From positions 1-44,577 of the forward strand of contig PWYW01000085.1 of NCBI GenBank assembly GCA_003567685.1: a stretch of DNA of 44,577 nucleotides. The letters run 5' to 3'. The notes below the pieces were generated by a model, which saw only the letters and a program-made list of their open reading frames with translations, was not told the origin of the DNA and did not search any database. The DNA comes from Gammaproteobacteria bacterium (lineage in GTDB: Bacteria > Pseudomonadota > Gammaproteobacteria > Xanthomonadales > Wenzhouxiangellaceae). Positions 7,329 to 17,029 of this stretch are shown here, piece after piece (the first letter of the stretch is position 1; every line of letters begins with the position of its first letter). Position numbers and translations under genes: made by a program.

Positions 7329-9320
7329 ATGCATGATGCGGTAAGGCCTGGTGTCCGGGCAAGTCATTGTTATCGGCGAGCCGGCGTGACCATGCTGGCC
7401 GTGCTGACGATCGTGTTGCTGGCCGCGCCGCTATTGGCGGATGAGACACGCACCCAGCAGCGCGAAACGTTCAAGGCCGGCTGGTCGGCGGCATCCCGTG
7501 GTGACCAGGCCGGCGCCATGGAGGCATTGGTTGCGTTAGGTGACTATCCGCTGGCGCCGTACCTGGAATTCGAGCTGATTCGCCAGCGCCTGGATAGTGC
7601 GCCTGAGCGGGTTGTCGAACAGTTCCTGGCGCGGCATCGTGAGTGGTCGTTTGCCAACCAGCTGGAAGTGAACTGGCTTCGCAGCCTGGCACGCAATGGC
7701 AACACCGAAGCGCTTTTACGTCATGGACGACGATCATCCGATGCCGAGGTGCGTTGCCATGTGGCCCGCGCTGATCTTGCCGCCGGGCGCACTGAGGGCC
7801 TGGATGAGCGAGCCGCCGATCTGTGGTTGGTCGGCCGTTCACAGCATAGCGCCTGCGACCCGCTGTTTGCCTGGTGGCGCCGCAGTGGCAACCCCAGCCA
7901 GGACCAGGGTTGGCGACGGTTTCATCTCGCCCTTAACCAGGGAGAGACCAACCTGGCACGCTACCTGCGCCGCTACTTGAGTGCCGACCAACGCCACTGG
8001 GCCGACCTTTGGCTTTCCATGCAGGCCAATCCCAAGCAAACGCTTCGGCGCGCCCGCCATTGGGATGACCACGAACAGGCGCGTTTGATCATGCAATCTG
8101 GCCTCAGGCGGGTGGCTCGCAGCGAATGGGACCAGGCAGAGGAGTTATGGTCGCTGTTGCAGGGCCGCTTCGACTGGTCCGACGCCGATCGACAGGCCAT
8201 CGACCGGGAAATCGCGCTCTACCGTGCCGTCGCCCTGGAGGCCGGGGCCGCCGAGGCGATTGTGAACTTGCCTGAAGCCGCGCGCGACCAGCAGATGCTG
8301 GAATGGCAGGTGCGCGCGGCGCTGGCTCATCGCGAATGGCCGCTGGTGCTGGACGCCGTGGCTGCGATGCCCCTGGATGAGCAGGCGAGAAGCCGCTGGC
8401 GCTATTGGCGCGCTCGCGCGTTGGCCGAGCAGCAACGTCCCGAGGCGGCCCTGGTCTTCGCCAGCCTGGCCACGGAAGCCAACTATTACGGGTTTTTGGC
8501 GGCCGCGCGGCTGGCGGAGCCATTCAACGTTTGTTCGCAGGATCTGCCAGCCGATGCTGCCGTCCAGCGTCGTCTCAAGCGTGATGCCGAGTTTGAACGC
8601 GCCGTCGAGCTGCATCACGTTGGCCTGAGCCACCACGCCCGCGTTACCTGGACCAATATGACCCGCCGTCTGAGCCGCGATGATCTGCGCCAGGCCGCAC
8701 TGCTGGCTGCCGGCGAAGGCTGGTACGACCGGGCCATCAACGCGCTGGGCAACAGCGGCGATATGCGGGCTTATGCCTGGCGCTTCCCCATGGTCGAGCG
8801 TGGACGTGTACAGCAGTCCAGTGACCGCTGGCAGGTGGACGCGGCGCTGGTGTATGGCCTGATGCGCGCCGAGTCGGCCATGCAGCCCGATGCGCTGTCA
8901 CCGGTGGGCGCCCGAGGGTTGCTTCAATTGATGCCCGCCACGGCCGACGGCGTGGCCCGTCGCAACGGCTTGCCGTTCAACGGACAGGCCGACCTGATGC
9001 GCCCGGAGATCAATATTCCCCTGGGCGTGGCCCACCTGGCCGAGCTGGAACGCCGTTACGAGGGCGACTGGATTCACGTGGCAGCGGCCTACAACGCGGG
9101 CGCCAATGCGGTGGCACGTTGGCTGTCATCACGTCCCAGGCACGACCGCGACATCTGGCTGGAGACCCTGCCGTTTTTCGAGACACGCGACTACGTGCCC
9201 AGGGTGCTGGCCTTCGCTACCTTGTATGAGTACCAACTGCAACGTCGCCCGGAGGTGCTGGTCACTCATGTGCTGGGTGATGATCGGCCAGCCGCGACCG
9301 CCTTTGCCTGTGCACTCTGA
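7329..9320 (+). CDS. Soluble lytic murein transglycosylase (Slt70 type)
   Basis: 663 residues, close to Slt70. The C-terminal GEWL-like domain contains GLMRAESAMQPDALSPVGA with the catalytic Glu, then RGLLQLMPATA and AAYNAGANAVARW. The preceding ~450 residues are the helical superhelix of the Slt family. These enzymes cleave the MurNAc-GlcNAc bond in periplasmic peptidoglycan, leaving 1,6-anhydro-MurNAc. From ATG 7329 an Arg-containing n-region precedes the hydrophobic core and the LLADE cleavage region. ATG 7392 would remove the positive charge, so 7329 is kept. It heads a co-directional run with the NDUFA9-like gene and cca. Confidence 0.9.
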   Translation: MHDAVRPGVRASHCYRRAGVTMLAVLTIVLLAAPLLADETRTQQRETFKAGWSAASRGDQAGAMEALVALGDYPLAPYLEFELIRQRLDSAPERVVEQFLARHREWSFANQLEVNWLRSLARNGNTEALLRHGRRSSDAEVRCHVARADLAAGRTEGLDERAADLWLVGRSQHSACDPLFAWWRRSGNPSQDQGWRRFHLALNQGETNLARYLRRYLSADQRHWADLWLSMQANPKQTLRRARHWDDHEQARLIMQSGLRRVARSEWDQAEELWSLLQGRFDWSDADRQAIDREIALYRAVALEAGAAEAIVNLPEAARDQQMLEWQVRAALAHREWPLVLDAVAAMPLDEQARSRWRYWRARALAEQQRPEAALVFASLATEANYYGFLAAARLAEPFNVCSQDLPADAAVQRRLKRDAEFERAVELHHVGLSHHARVTWTNMTRRLSRDDLRQAALLAAGEGWYDRAINALGNSGDMRAYAWRFPMVERGRVQQSSDRWQVDAALVYGLMRAESAMQPDALSPVGARGLLQLMPATADGVARRNGLPFNGQADLMRPEINIPLGVAHLAELERRYEGDWIHVAAAYNAGANAVARWLSSRPRHDRDIWLETLPFFETRDYVPRVLAFATLYEYQLQRRPEVLVTHVLGDDRPAATAFACAL

Positions 9321-9376
9321 GCCTGCAACGCATTGGCTACAATGTGATCAATCTCGGAAATCAACAGGCGCGCGAC

Positions 9377-10330
9377 ATGAAGATCTACATCCAGGGCGGT
9401 TCCGGTTTTGTCGGCAGTCATTTGACGCGACGCCTGGCATCGGACGGGCATGAGGTCAGCATCGGGACCCGCTACGCCAAGTCGGCCCAGCACCTGAGCG
9501 TGGTGCCCGGTGTGCGCATCGTGCAGTGCGACCCCTTCGATGATGGCCAACTGGCCAGGGCGCTGGCCGGGCAGGACGTGGTGATCAACCTGGTCGGTAT
9601 TCTCAACGAACGTGGCTTTGGCGGCCGTGGTTTCCAGCGCGCTCACGTCGACCTGGTTGCCCAACTGATCAAGGGCGCCGAGGCCGCCGGCTGCCGGCGC
9701 TTCGTCCAGATGAGTTCGCTCAACGCCGGCCAGGGTGACAGTTATTACCTGCGCTCGCGTGGCCAGGCCGAATCGCTGGTTGCCGAGGCGGCCGCGCGCG
9801 GCCGGCTTGAAACCACCGTGTTTCGGCCGTCAACCATTTTTGGCCCCGACGACAGCTTTCTCAATCGCTTTGCCGACTTGCTCAAGATCAGCCCAATGCT
9901 GCCGCTGGCCAGGCCGGGCGCGCGCTTTCAGCCGGTTTACGTCGGTGATGTGGTCGAGGCCTTCGCCCGCTCACTGAGCCGCGCCGATGCCAATGGCCAG
10001 ACCTACGAGCTGGGCGGCGCCGAGCAGTGGGCCCTGAAAGACCTGGTGGTCTGGCTGGCCGGTCAACTGGGCAAACGGCGTCTGATCATTGGCCTGCCCG
10101 ATGTGGCTGGACGTCTGCAGGGCGCCGTATTCAACTTCGTTCCCGGCAAGCCCTTTTCGTCGGACAATTTCAAGTCCTTGCTGATCGACAGCGTGTGCAG
10201 CGGTGACCAGCCCGGCTTCGAGGCGCTCGATATCGAGCCCTGGGGCATGGCCGATCTGGCCCCGACCTGGTTGGGCGACAAAACCCGGCAAAAACGCTAC
10301 CAGTCCTACCGTCGCCAGGCGCGGCGCTGA
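9377..10330 (+). CDS. NDUFA9-like NAD(P)-binding SDR protein
   Basis: 317 residues from ATG 9377. An atypical short-chain dehydrogenase of the complex I NDUFA9-like group. The Rossmann motif GGSGFVGSHL is at residues 7-16, followed by DVVINLVGIL, FVQMSSLNA, and YYLRSRGQAE where the SDR catalytic Tyr/Lys region would be. The usual YxxxK is not intact, so it may bind nucleotide without classical dehydrogenase catalysis. FRPSTIFGPDD and QPVYVGDVV are typical of this group. TACAAT at 9338-9343 could be a -10 element. It lies 8 bp before cca, an association I recall from Xanthomonadales, so the two are probably co-transcribed. Confidence 0.85.
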   Translation: MKIYIQGGSGFVGSHLTRRLASDGHEVSIGTRYAKSAQHLSVVPGVRIVQCDPFDDGQLARALAGQDVVINLVGILNERGFGGRGFQRAHVDLVAQLIKGAEAAGCRRFVQMSSLNAGQGDSYYLRSRGQAESLVAEAAARGRLETTVFRPSTIFGPDDSFLNRFADLLKISPMLPLARPGARFQPVYVGDVVEAFARSLSRADANGQTYELGGAEQWALKDLVVWLAGQLGKRRLIIGLPDVAGRLQGAVFNFVPGKPFSSDNFKSLLIDSVCSGDQPGFEALDIEPWGMADLAPTWLGDKTRQKRYQSYRRQARR

Positions 10331-10338
10331 GTCAGCGC

Positions 10339-11583
10339 GTGTCGAATACGCCCGATCGTCACCTTGACGGCCTTCAGGTGTTCGAAGTGGGCGGGGCGGT
10401 GCGTGACCGCTTGATGGGCGTCGACGCACCGGATCGCGATTACGTGGTGGTCGGCGCCACGCCCGAAAACATGGTCGAGCGCGGCTTCCGTCCGGTCGGG
10501 CGGGATTTTCCGGTTTTCCTGCATCCAAGGACGCACGAAGAATATGCCCTGGCTCGTACCGAACGGAAATCCGGTCGCGGCTATCGCGGCTTTGTCTTCC
10601 ATGCCGGCAGTGATGTCAGCCTGGCCGACGACCTGGCTCGCCGCGATCTGACCGTTAATGCCATGGCGCTGGATGCCAGCGGCCTGTTGATCGACCCCTA
10701 CAACGGCCGGCTCGACCTGGAGCGCGGCATTCTCCGGCACGTGTCTCCCGCGTTCCGGGAAGACCCGGTCCGAATTCTCCGGCTGGCCCGCTTTGCCACT
10801 CGCTTCGGGCAATTCCGCATTGCCGACGAAACCCTGGCCCTGTGTCGCGAGATGGTGGCCGACGGTGAAGTCGACTACCTGGTGCCCGAGCGGGTGTGGC
10901 AGGAAATGGCCAAGGCCTTGATGTATTCCAGGCCGTCGCGGTTTTTCGATGTGTTGCGCGAGGTCGGCGCGCTGAAGGTGATCTTGCCCGAGCTTGATGT
11001 GCTGTTTGGCGTGCCCCAGTCGGCGCAGTACCACCCGGAAGTCGACAGCGGCTTGCACAGCCTGATGGTGCTGGACCGCTCGGCCGAGCTGGACGGCAGC
11101 CTGGCGGTGCGCTTCAGCGCGCTGGTGCATGATCTTGGCAAGGCACTTACCCCGGTCGAGGAATGGCCGGCCCACCACGGCCATGAGCAGCGCGGGCTTG
11201 AGCCCATCGAAGCGCTCTGCGACCGGCTTGCCGTACCCAATCGCTGTCGCGATCTGGCCTTGCGCGTTTGCGCCGGTCACTTGCTGGCGCACCGCGCGCT
11301 CGAGCTCAGGCCCGGCAAAGTCATGGGCTTGCTGGACAGCCTGGATGGCCTGCGTCGACCCGAGCTGGTCGAGGAATTCCTGGTCACCTGCCAGGCCGAC
11401 TGGCAAGGCCGGACTGGCCGGAGCGATGCTGCCTATCCACAGGCCGACTACCTGAGGCGGGCGCTGGAGGCGGTGCAGGCCGTCCAGTCGCGGCCGTTTG
11501 TCGATCGCGGGCTCAAAGGGCCAGCCGTGGGCCAGGCAATGAATGAGGCTCGCTTGCAGGCCATCGCGGCCGTCGCGCGGTGA
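10339..11583 (+). CDS. cca: Multifunctional CCA tRNA nucleotidyltransferase
   Basis: 414 residues, GTG start, matching the length of E. coli Cca. The class II nucleotidyltransferase head shows GGAVRD (residues 18-23), catalytic DRDYVVVG (32-39), VGRDFPVFLHP, HEEYALARTERK and the RRDLTVNAMA turn. The C-terminal half holds an HD phosphohydrolase domain (FSALVHDLGKALTP), so the enzyme should add and repair the 3' CCA of tRNA and also have phosphatase/phosphodiesterase activity. The gene ends 7 bp before the convergent stop of the EAL gene. Confidence 0.95.
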   Translation: MSNTPDRHLDGLQVFEVGGAVRDRLMGVDAPDRDYVVVGATPENMVERGFRPVGRDFPVFLHPRTHEEYALARTERKSGRGYRGFVFHAGSDVSLADDLARRDLTVNAMALDASGLLIDPYNGRLDLERGILRHVSPAFREDPVRILRLARFATRFGQFRIADETLALCREMVADGEVDYLVPERVWQEMAKALMYSRPSRFFDVLREVGALKVILPELDVLFGVPQSAQYHPEVDSGLHSLMVLDRSAELDGSLAVRFSALVHDLGKALTPVEEWPAHHGHEQRGLEPIEALCDRLAVPNRCRDLALRVCAGHLLAHRALELRPGKVMGLLDSLDGLRRPELVEEFLVTCQADWQGRTGRSDAAYPQADYLRRALEAVQAVQSRPFVDRGLKGPAVGQAMNEARLQAIAAVAR

Positions 11584-11590
11584 TTCGTCC

Positions 11591-13690
11591 TTAACCGACC
11601 GGCTGGCTGTCGTCCTGATCCGGCCCGGGGTTGGTGTCGGGGCCAAAGACCAGCTGGGTCTCGTCCAGCGCTGACTGGTAGACGTGGGCCGGCGACGGTT
11701 TGCCCAGCAGGAAACCCTGAACCACGTCCACTCGGCAATGCAGCAAGTAACCCAATTGCTGGCGGTTCTCGACGCCTTCTGCCAGCACCGTCATGCCCAG
11801 ACTGTGGATCAGATCAACCACCGCGCGGATCATGTCGCGCTCATGCGGGTCGCGTTCCACGTTGGTGATGAAGGTGCGGTCCAGCTTGACGTAATCCACT
11901 GCAAGACGGCGCAAGTGGGCCAGGGAACTGTATCCGGTGCCGAAGTCATCCAGGCAGACCTTGCAGCCCAGTGCCCGAAGTTGGGCAATGGTCGAGAGCC
12001 CGGCTTCGAAATCCTGCATCGCCGTGCTCTCGGTGATTTCCAGGTGCAAGTCTTCCGGGTTGACCTTGTAACGCTTGCACATGGTCTTGATTTTCTTGAC
12101 CAAGTCGGGCTGTTGGAAACGCTGTGCCGACAGGTTGATCGATACCGAGAGTGACGGCAGGGAGAGGTCTTGTTGCCACTCGGCCAATTGTCCGAGTGCT
12201 TGTGCCAGGATCTGGTCTTCCAACTCATCCAGCACGCCCAGGCGAACAGCCTCCTGCAGGAATGAGCCCGGAGTCAGTAGCCCGCGCTCGGGGTGCTGCC
12301 AACGCAACAGGGCTTCAAAACCGCTTATGCGACGCATCTTGATGCTGATGAGTGGCTGGAAGTAGAGAAGGAATTGGCCCTCACCGACGGCGTTTCTCAA
12401 TTCCCGTTCGAGTTGAAGGAGGTCATGGGGCCTTACCAGAGGGCCGGTATTTTCATGGATGAGCAGGGTTTCGCCGCGTCCGGCGGCGTCCATTTGCGCT
12501 TGCTGGGCCATGTTCACCAGGGCCACGGCGTCGATTTCGTGATCCGGGGCAAGGCAAACGCCGGCGGTAAGGTTCAGGAAAACTTCCTGGTCATTGACTG
12601 TCAGTGGCTGGGTGCAGGTCTTGATCAGGCGTCGTACTCGTTCAATGGTCGAGTCGGGGCGAGTTACGCCTGGCAGGATCAGCAGAAAGTCACGCTCGCC
12701 AACCCGCCCGAGAATGGAATTTTGTGGGCTTTCCCGACGCAGGCGAGCGGCCAGCTCGCGCATCAGATGATCCGTTTTCTGCCAGCCGAGCGCCTGCGCG
12801 ACGATGTTGAAACGGTGAAGGCCAATCGCGATGACCGCCACTTTGACGTGCTTTTCGCTGGCCCGCTGCACGTCCTCTGACAATTGGTCCTGCAGCTGCC
12901 GCCGGTTGGGAAGCCCGGTCACGGGATCATGCATATGGAAATGCACCAGCCGTTCGCGAGCCCGCTCGGCATTGTCGATCGCGCGATCGCTTCGACGCCG
13001 CTCTATCTCGAGCATCCAGATGATGATGCTGTAGCCGATCAGCACCTGCAAGGGGAGCCCCAGCCCCTGGATCAGCGCCGAGTCGGCCAGGAACAGGCCG
13101 ACCGCGGGCTGCCAGTTTGCAAACCAGGACAACACCAGTTGATGGAGACCAAACAGGAAAAAGGCGGCCGGTGCCAGCCAGGAACTGACCATGCCCGTAT
13201 CGTGAAGCGCGCGTTTCAGGCCAACGGCGGTTCCGATGAAGACAATGCCTGCGAGTACGTGACGCGGGGAGAAAGGCGCACTCTCGCGCCAGGCGTCAAA
13301 CACGCCCGGCAGACCGAATAGCAGGGCACCGCTGATGGCAAGAGCAAGACAACCCGCCAGTATCATCCACTGGGTGCCTCGACCGACCTGATCGGTATAC
13401 GTGGCCTCCCAGGCGCCCAGCATCAACCAGGCCAGGTGCAATGCGATGGCTGCCATGGCAATCGTGGAGAGAATGCTGGCCATCGTCTGACTCAATTGCT
13501 CGTTGCCCGCCAGGTGGAGACTGGCCGAAGTGATGAGCGCATAGCCTGTCAGAGCGGCGACTGATAGTGACCAGTGCTTCAGGAACGATTGATGGAACCG
13601 GCGCAGGAAAGAGACCAGCAACAGGCATAAGATAAGGCTGAGCACGGCCTGAAGCGCGAACAGCACGGCAATTGCGTCTCCCTGAGGCAA
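11591..13690 (-). CDS. Membrane protein with degenerate GGDEF and intact EAL domain
   Basis: 699 residues, TTG start supported by AAGGAG 9 nt upstream. The first ~225 residues form about seven hydrophobic segments, a multi-pass sensor of MASE type. A helical linker leads to a GGDEF domain (about 245-410), then EAL (about 425-680). The GGDEF signature reads GERDF (331-335) and the metal-binding Asp region is IAIGLHRF, so cyclase activity should be lost. EAL is well kept: FEALLRW (E459-L461), NLSAQRF, LEITES, LDDFGTGYSSL, KLDRTFI and AEGVE. It is therefore probably a c-di-GMP phosphodiesterase, possibly with the GGDEF part as a GTP sensor. The promoter side carries a perfect inverted repeat at 13760-13788. 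Confidence 0.9.
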   Translation of the reverse strand: MPQGDAIAVLFALQAVLSLILCLLLVSFLRRFHQSFLKHWSLSVAALTGYALITSASLHLAGNEQLSQTMASILSTIAMAAIALHLAWLMLGAWEATYTDQVGRGTQWMILAGCLALAISGALLFGLPGVFDAWRESAPFSPRHVLAGIVFIGTAVGLKRALHDTGMVSSWLAPAAFFLFGLHQLVLSWFANWQPAVGLFLADSALIQGLGLPLQVLIGYSIIIWMLEIERRRSDRAIDNAERARERLVHFHMHDPVTGLPNRRQLQDQLSEDVQRASEKHVKVAVIAIGLHRFNIVAQALGWQKTDHLMRELAARLRRESPQNSILGRVGERDFLLILPGVTRPDSTIERVRRLIKTCTQPLTVNDQEVFLNLTAGVCLAPDHEIDAVALVNMAQQAQMDAAGRGETLLIHENTGPLVRPHDLLQLERELRNAVGEGQFLLYFQPLISIKMRRISGFEALLRWQHPERGLLTPGSFLQEAVRLGVLDELEDQILAQALGQLAEWQQDLSLPSLSVSINLSAQRFQQPDLVKKIKTMCKRYKVNPEDLHLEITESTAMQDFEAGLSTIAQLRALGCKVCLDDFGTGYSSLAHLRRLAVDYVKLDRTFITNVERDPHERDMIRAVVDLIHSLGMTVLAEGVENRQQLGYLLHCRVDVVQGFLLGKPSPAHVYQSALDETQLVFGPDTNPGPDQDDSQPVG

Positions 13691-13759
13691 AGGGCAAAAC
13701 TCCTTCAGGGTAATCCTTGGTCCCTCGGCCGACCTCTGGTAACGGTCGGATTATTGTGA

Positions 13760-13788
13760 GCGAGTTCCAACTTTGCTGGGGAACTCGC
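13760..13788. repeat. Inverted repeat in EAL-gene leader/promoter region
   Basis: GCGAGTTCC (13760-13768) and GGAACTCGC (13780-13788) are perfect 9-bp arms around an 11-nt loop. It lies 70 bp upstream of the minus-strand TTG start, within the 262-bp divergent gap. It may be an operator or a 5'-UTR hairpin. There is no T-tract on either side. Confidence 0.5.
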
Positions 13789-13891
13789 CGGCTGTACCCC
13801 ATTATTTGCAGATTGCCGAGCCAAAATCAAAACAATTTCGCACTTCATGGCCGCATTGTTGTCCATCAGCCCATTGCCGAAGTCGGTCAGC

Positions 13892-13923
13892 TTGACAAGC
13901 AACTAACAACGTTCGGCTATTTT
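13892..13923 (+). promoter_or_regulatory. Possible promoter of the RND operon
   Basis: An exact -35 consensus TTGACA lies at 13892-13897. The best AT-rich -10 is TATTTT at 13918-13923, a 20-bp spacing that is longer than ideal. The start codon is 30 nt further on. Confidence 0.3.
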
Positions 13924-13952
13924 TGTGGGACTGCTTTGGAGAGGAAATCCTC

Positions 13953-16900
13953 GTGCCCTTGACTCGACTTGGACTGGGAAACCCGGTCGCTGTGGCCGTC
14001 GGCTGCATTCTATTGATCTTGTTCGGACTGCTCAGTCTGTCGCGTCTGCCGGTACAGATGACGCCGAATATCGACCGTCCATCCATCAGTATTTCGACCG
14101 GATGGCGGGCTGCCGCACCGTCCGAAATCGAATCCGAGATCATTGAACCGCAGGAAAACCAGCTGCGTGACGTTCCGGGCCTTCAGCGGATGACCTCCAC
14201 GGCAAGCCAGGGTCGGGGGTCGATCAACCTTGAATTCGACGTCAATGCCGATATCAACCGTGCGTTGATCGAAGTGATCAATCGCCTCAACCAGGTGCAG
14301 CGTTATCCGGCAGACGCCAGTGAACCCACGGTACGGGTTGGTTCGGATCAGTTTGGTGACACGATTGCCTGGTTTTCGATAAGGCCGCTTGAGGGTAATA
14401 CACGGCCGATCATCGAGTATCAGGATTTTGTCCAGGAGGTTATCCAGGAGCGATTGGAGCGCATTCCGGGGGTGTCTTCAGCCAACCCCAGAGGTGGCCG
14501 TCCATTCGAGGTCCGGATTACCTTCGACCCCTACAGAGCTGCAGCCATCGGCGTGGATCTGACCCGCATTGGCCAGCGCCTTGGCCAGAACGCCGACGTC
14601 TCGGCCGGCTTTCAGGAGGTAGGACGGCGACAGTTCACGCTGCGCTTCGCCGGACAGTACGCCATCTCCGACCTGCGCAACCTGGTTCTTGAATGGCGCG
14701 ATGGGCGCCCGGTATTCCTGGGTGATGTCGCCACGGTGGAACGGGTCATGCGCGACAGCTCCGGCGTCATGACGCAAAACGGCGGGCCGTCCATTTCCAT
14801 GAACGTGATCGCCGAGCCCGGCGTCAACGTGCTCGAGGTGATGGCCGAGATTCGCCAGGTCGTTGCCGGCCTCGAAGAGAGCCATCTTCGTCCCGCCGGT
14901 CTCTACATTGTTCAGGTTTCCGACGACACCATCTATATCCGCCAGTCAATCAACATGGTCGCGACCAACCTGCTGCTGGGCATGGGGTTGGCCATCCTGG
15001 TGCTATGGTTCTTCTTCCGGCGGATGCGCGCGACCCTGATGGTTGCATTGGCCATTCCTCTTTGCCTGTGCTTCGCTTTTCTCGTTCTGGATGGTGCCGG
15101 TCGCACGCTGAACGTGATTTCCCTGGCCGGCCTGGCTTTTGCGACCGGCATGGTGCTGGATGCAGCGATTGTCGTGCTGGAAAATATCGTCCGGCAGCGA
15201 GAGATGGGGCGAGACCCCATGGAGGCCTCTGACCGGGGAACCGGGCAGGTATGGGGCGCATTACTTGCGTCGACGGCGACCACGGTCGCGATCTTCTTGC
15301 CGGTTATTTTTCTTCAGGATGAGGCGGGCCAACTGTTCGCCGATCTGGCGGTCGTTATTGCCGCCGCCATCGTCTGTTCGCTGGTTGTCGCGATCATCGT
15401 GTTGCCGGCAGCCAGCTATCGTCTGCTCGGTGACCAGCGCCTTGAAGATCGCCATGGCCATTGGTGGAGTGAGGCGACGGGACTGGTGATGAGGCTGACC
15501 GATACGCCCAAGCGTCGCTGGAGCTGGATTGCAGGATTGACCACAGTGCCTATCCTGGTCGCGGCTCTGCTACTTCCCCCGGCTGACTATCTGCCGGAGG
15601 GCCAGCGCAATTTCATTTTCGGGTTCATCCAGACTCCGCCAGGTGTCGGCCCGGATACAGCAGAGCGCGAACTGATCAACGTGATCAACGAGCGTATGCG
15701 GCCCTATATCAATGGCGATAAGGAGCCCCGAATTTTCAACGCCTTTGTCGGGTTTTTTGGTTCTGGTGCCTTCATGGGCGTCCGGGCCGAGAATGATCGC
15801 GACGCCGATGAATTGCTCCGGGTGATCAATACCGAGGTGCTGGCAGGCCTACCCGATACCATCGGATTTGCCAATCGCTCGCCCATATTTGGCGGTCGCG
15901 GCGGGCGTAATATCGACATGAACCTTCAGGCGGCAGACTTCGAGGATCTTCTCGATGCCGGTCAGATCGGATTTGCGGCGGTTCGTCAGGCCATGCCGGG
16001 CGCCAGCGTGCGGCCGCAACCGGGTCTTGATCTGGCCGAGCCGGAACTGCGTCTGATCCCTGATGATCGTCGGATTGCCGAACTGGGCTGGACGCGCAAC
16101 GATGTGGCGACGCTGATTCGCGCCCTCGGCAACGGCGCCTTCCTGGGTGACTACTTCGATGGTGACCGACGCCTGGATGTGATCCTTCGCGGCGAAGGCT
16201 GGCTGACGCCGGAAGAGCTGATGTCGATGCCGGTGGCCACGCCGTCGGGACAGATTGCAACCCTCGGCGAATTGACCCGGCTTGAGCGGACTGCAGGTCC
16301 CAACCAGATTCGGCGCGTGGATCGTCGCCGTACCCTGTCGTTGCAGGTTACGCCCCCGTCGGGCATGCCGATGGAAACGGCCATCGAAATCCTCAGGGCC
16401 GAGGTCGAGCCACAGGTTCGAAGCGTACTGCCCAATGACGGGGTCATCATGTACCGAGGCACGGCCGAGGCCTTGAATGAAACCCTGGCCAACCTGGCAG
16501 GCAGCTTTCTGCTGGCCATCATCATCCTGTATTTGTTGATTTCGGCCTTGTTCCGGTCGTTCAGGGACTCCATCTTGGTCTTGCTGACCATCCCCATGGC
16601 GACGGTCGGCGGGATCCTGGCGCTCAGGGTTTTGAACCTGCTGACCGGCCAGGCCATGGATATGCTGACCATGATCGGCTTCGTGATCCTGCTCGGTCTG
16701 GTTGTCAACAACGCCATCTTGCTGGTCTATCGATCGCGCGATGGCGAGCGCGAAGGTTTGGGTCGGCGAGAGGCGGTTGAACAAGCCGTGCGTCTGCGCC
16801 TGAGGCCAATCCTGATGAGCACCTTCACCAGCTTGTTCGGCATGTTGCCGCTGTTGTTGCTGCCGGGCGCGGGTACCGAGCTGTATCGGGGATTGGCCGC

Positions 16901-17018
16901 CGTGATCGTCGGCGGTATGGCACTGAGCACGCTGTTTACCCTGATCCTGCTGCCGAGTCTGTTGCGAGTCAACGAAGAGAAAGTGCCGTCGGTCAGCCGC
17001 GATGTGGTGCCGGCATGA
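13953..17018 (+). CDS. RND efflux transporter, inner-membrane permease
   Basis: 1021 residues from GTG 13953, preceded by GAGGAAA with a 7-nt gap; this fixes the start better than the upstream TTG 13923. It has the HAE1/AcrB-like layout: TM1 near residues 10-30, a large periplasmic loop, TM2-6 around residues 330-490, a second loop, and TM8-12 at the C-terminus. TM4 reads GMVLDAAIVVLEN with D403 but Ala404, and TM10 reads GLVVNNAILLV with Asn919 where AcrB has Lys940. The AcrB Asp-Asp-Lys relay is thus only partly present; the Asn variant is common in SwrC/YerP-like members. The adaptor gene follows directly. No outer-membrane channel gene is in the window. Confidence 0.9.
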   Translation: MPLTRLGLGNPVAVAVGCILLILFGLLSLSRLPVQMTPNIDRPSISISTGWRAAAPSEIESEIIEPQENQLRDVPGLQRMTSTASQGRGSINLEFDVNADINRALIEVINRLNQVQRYPADASEPTVRVGSDQFGDTIAWFSIRPLEGNTRPIIEYQDFVQEVIQERLERIPGVSSANPRGGRPFEVRITFDPYRAAAIGVDLTRIGQRLGQNADVSAGFQEVGRRQFTLRFAGQYAISDLRNLVLEWRDGRPVFLGDVATVERVMRDSSGVMTQNGGPSISMNVIAEPGVNVLEVMAEIRQVVAGLEESHLRPAGLYIVQVSDDTIYIRQSINMVATNLLLGMGLAILVLWFFFRRMRATLMVALAIPLCLCFAFLVLDGAGRTLNVISLAGLAFATGMVLDAAIVVLENIVRQREMGRDPMEASDRGTGQVWGALLASTATTVAIFLPVIFLQDEAGQLFADLAVVIAAAIVCSLVVAIIVLPAASYRLLGDQRLEDRHGHWWSEATGLVMRLTDTPKRRWSWIAGLTTVPILVAALLLPPADYLPEGQRNFIFGFIQTPPGVGPDTAERELINVINERMRPYINGDKEPRIFNAFVGFFGSGAFMGVRAENDRDADELLRVINTEVLAGLPDTIGFANRSPIFGGRGGRNIDMNLQAADFEDLLDAGQIGFAAVRQAMPGASVRPQPGLDLAEPELRLIPDDRRIAELGWTRNDVATLIRALGNGAFLGDYFDGDRRLDVILRGEGWLTPEELMSMPVATPSGQIATLGELTRLERTAGPNQIRRVDRRRTLSLQVTPPSGMPMETAIEILRAEVEPQVRSVLPNDGVIMYRGTAEALNETLANLAGSFLLAIIILYLLISALFRSFRDSILVLLTIPMATVGGILALRVLNLLTGQAMDMLTMIGFVILLGLVVNNAILLVYRSRDGEREGLGRREAVEQAVRLRLRPILMSTFTSLFGMLPLLLLPGAGTELYRGLAAVIVGGMALSTLFTLILLPSLLRVNEEKVPSVSRDVVPA

Positions 17019-17029
17019 GGAGTCAAATG

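Noticed and set aside
10306-11646. Long open frame on the minus strand opposite cca
   Set aside because: It mirrors a well-supported cca gene, shows no domain motifs, and arises from GC-biased third positions.
15849-16784. Minus-strand frame opposite the RND permease
   Set aside because: Antisense shadow; Gln/His/Asp-rich composition typical of reverse-frame translation.
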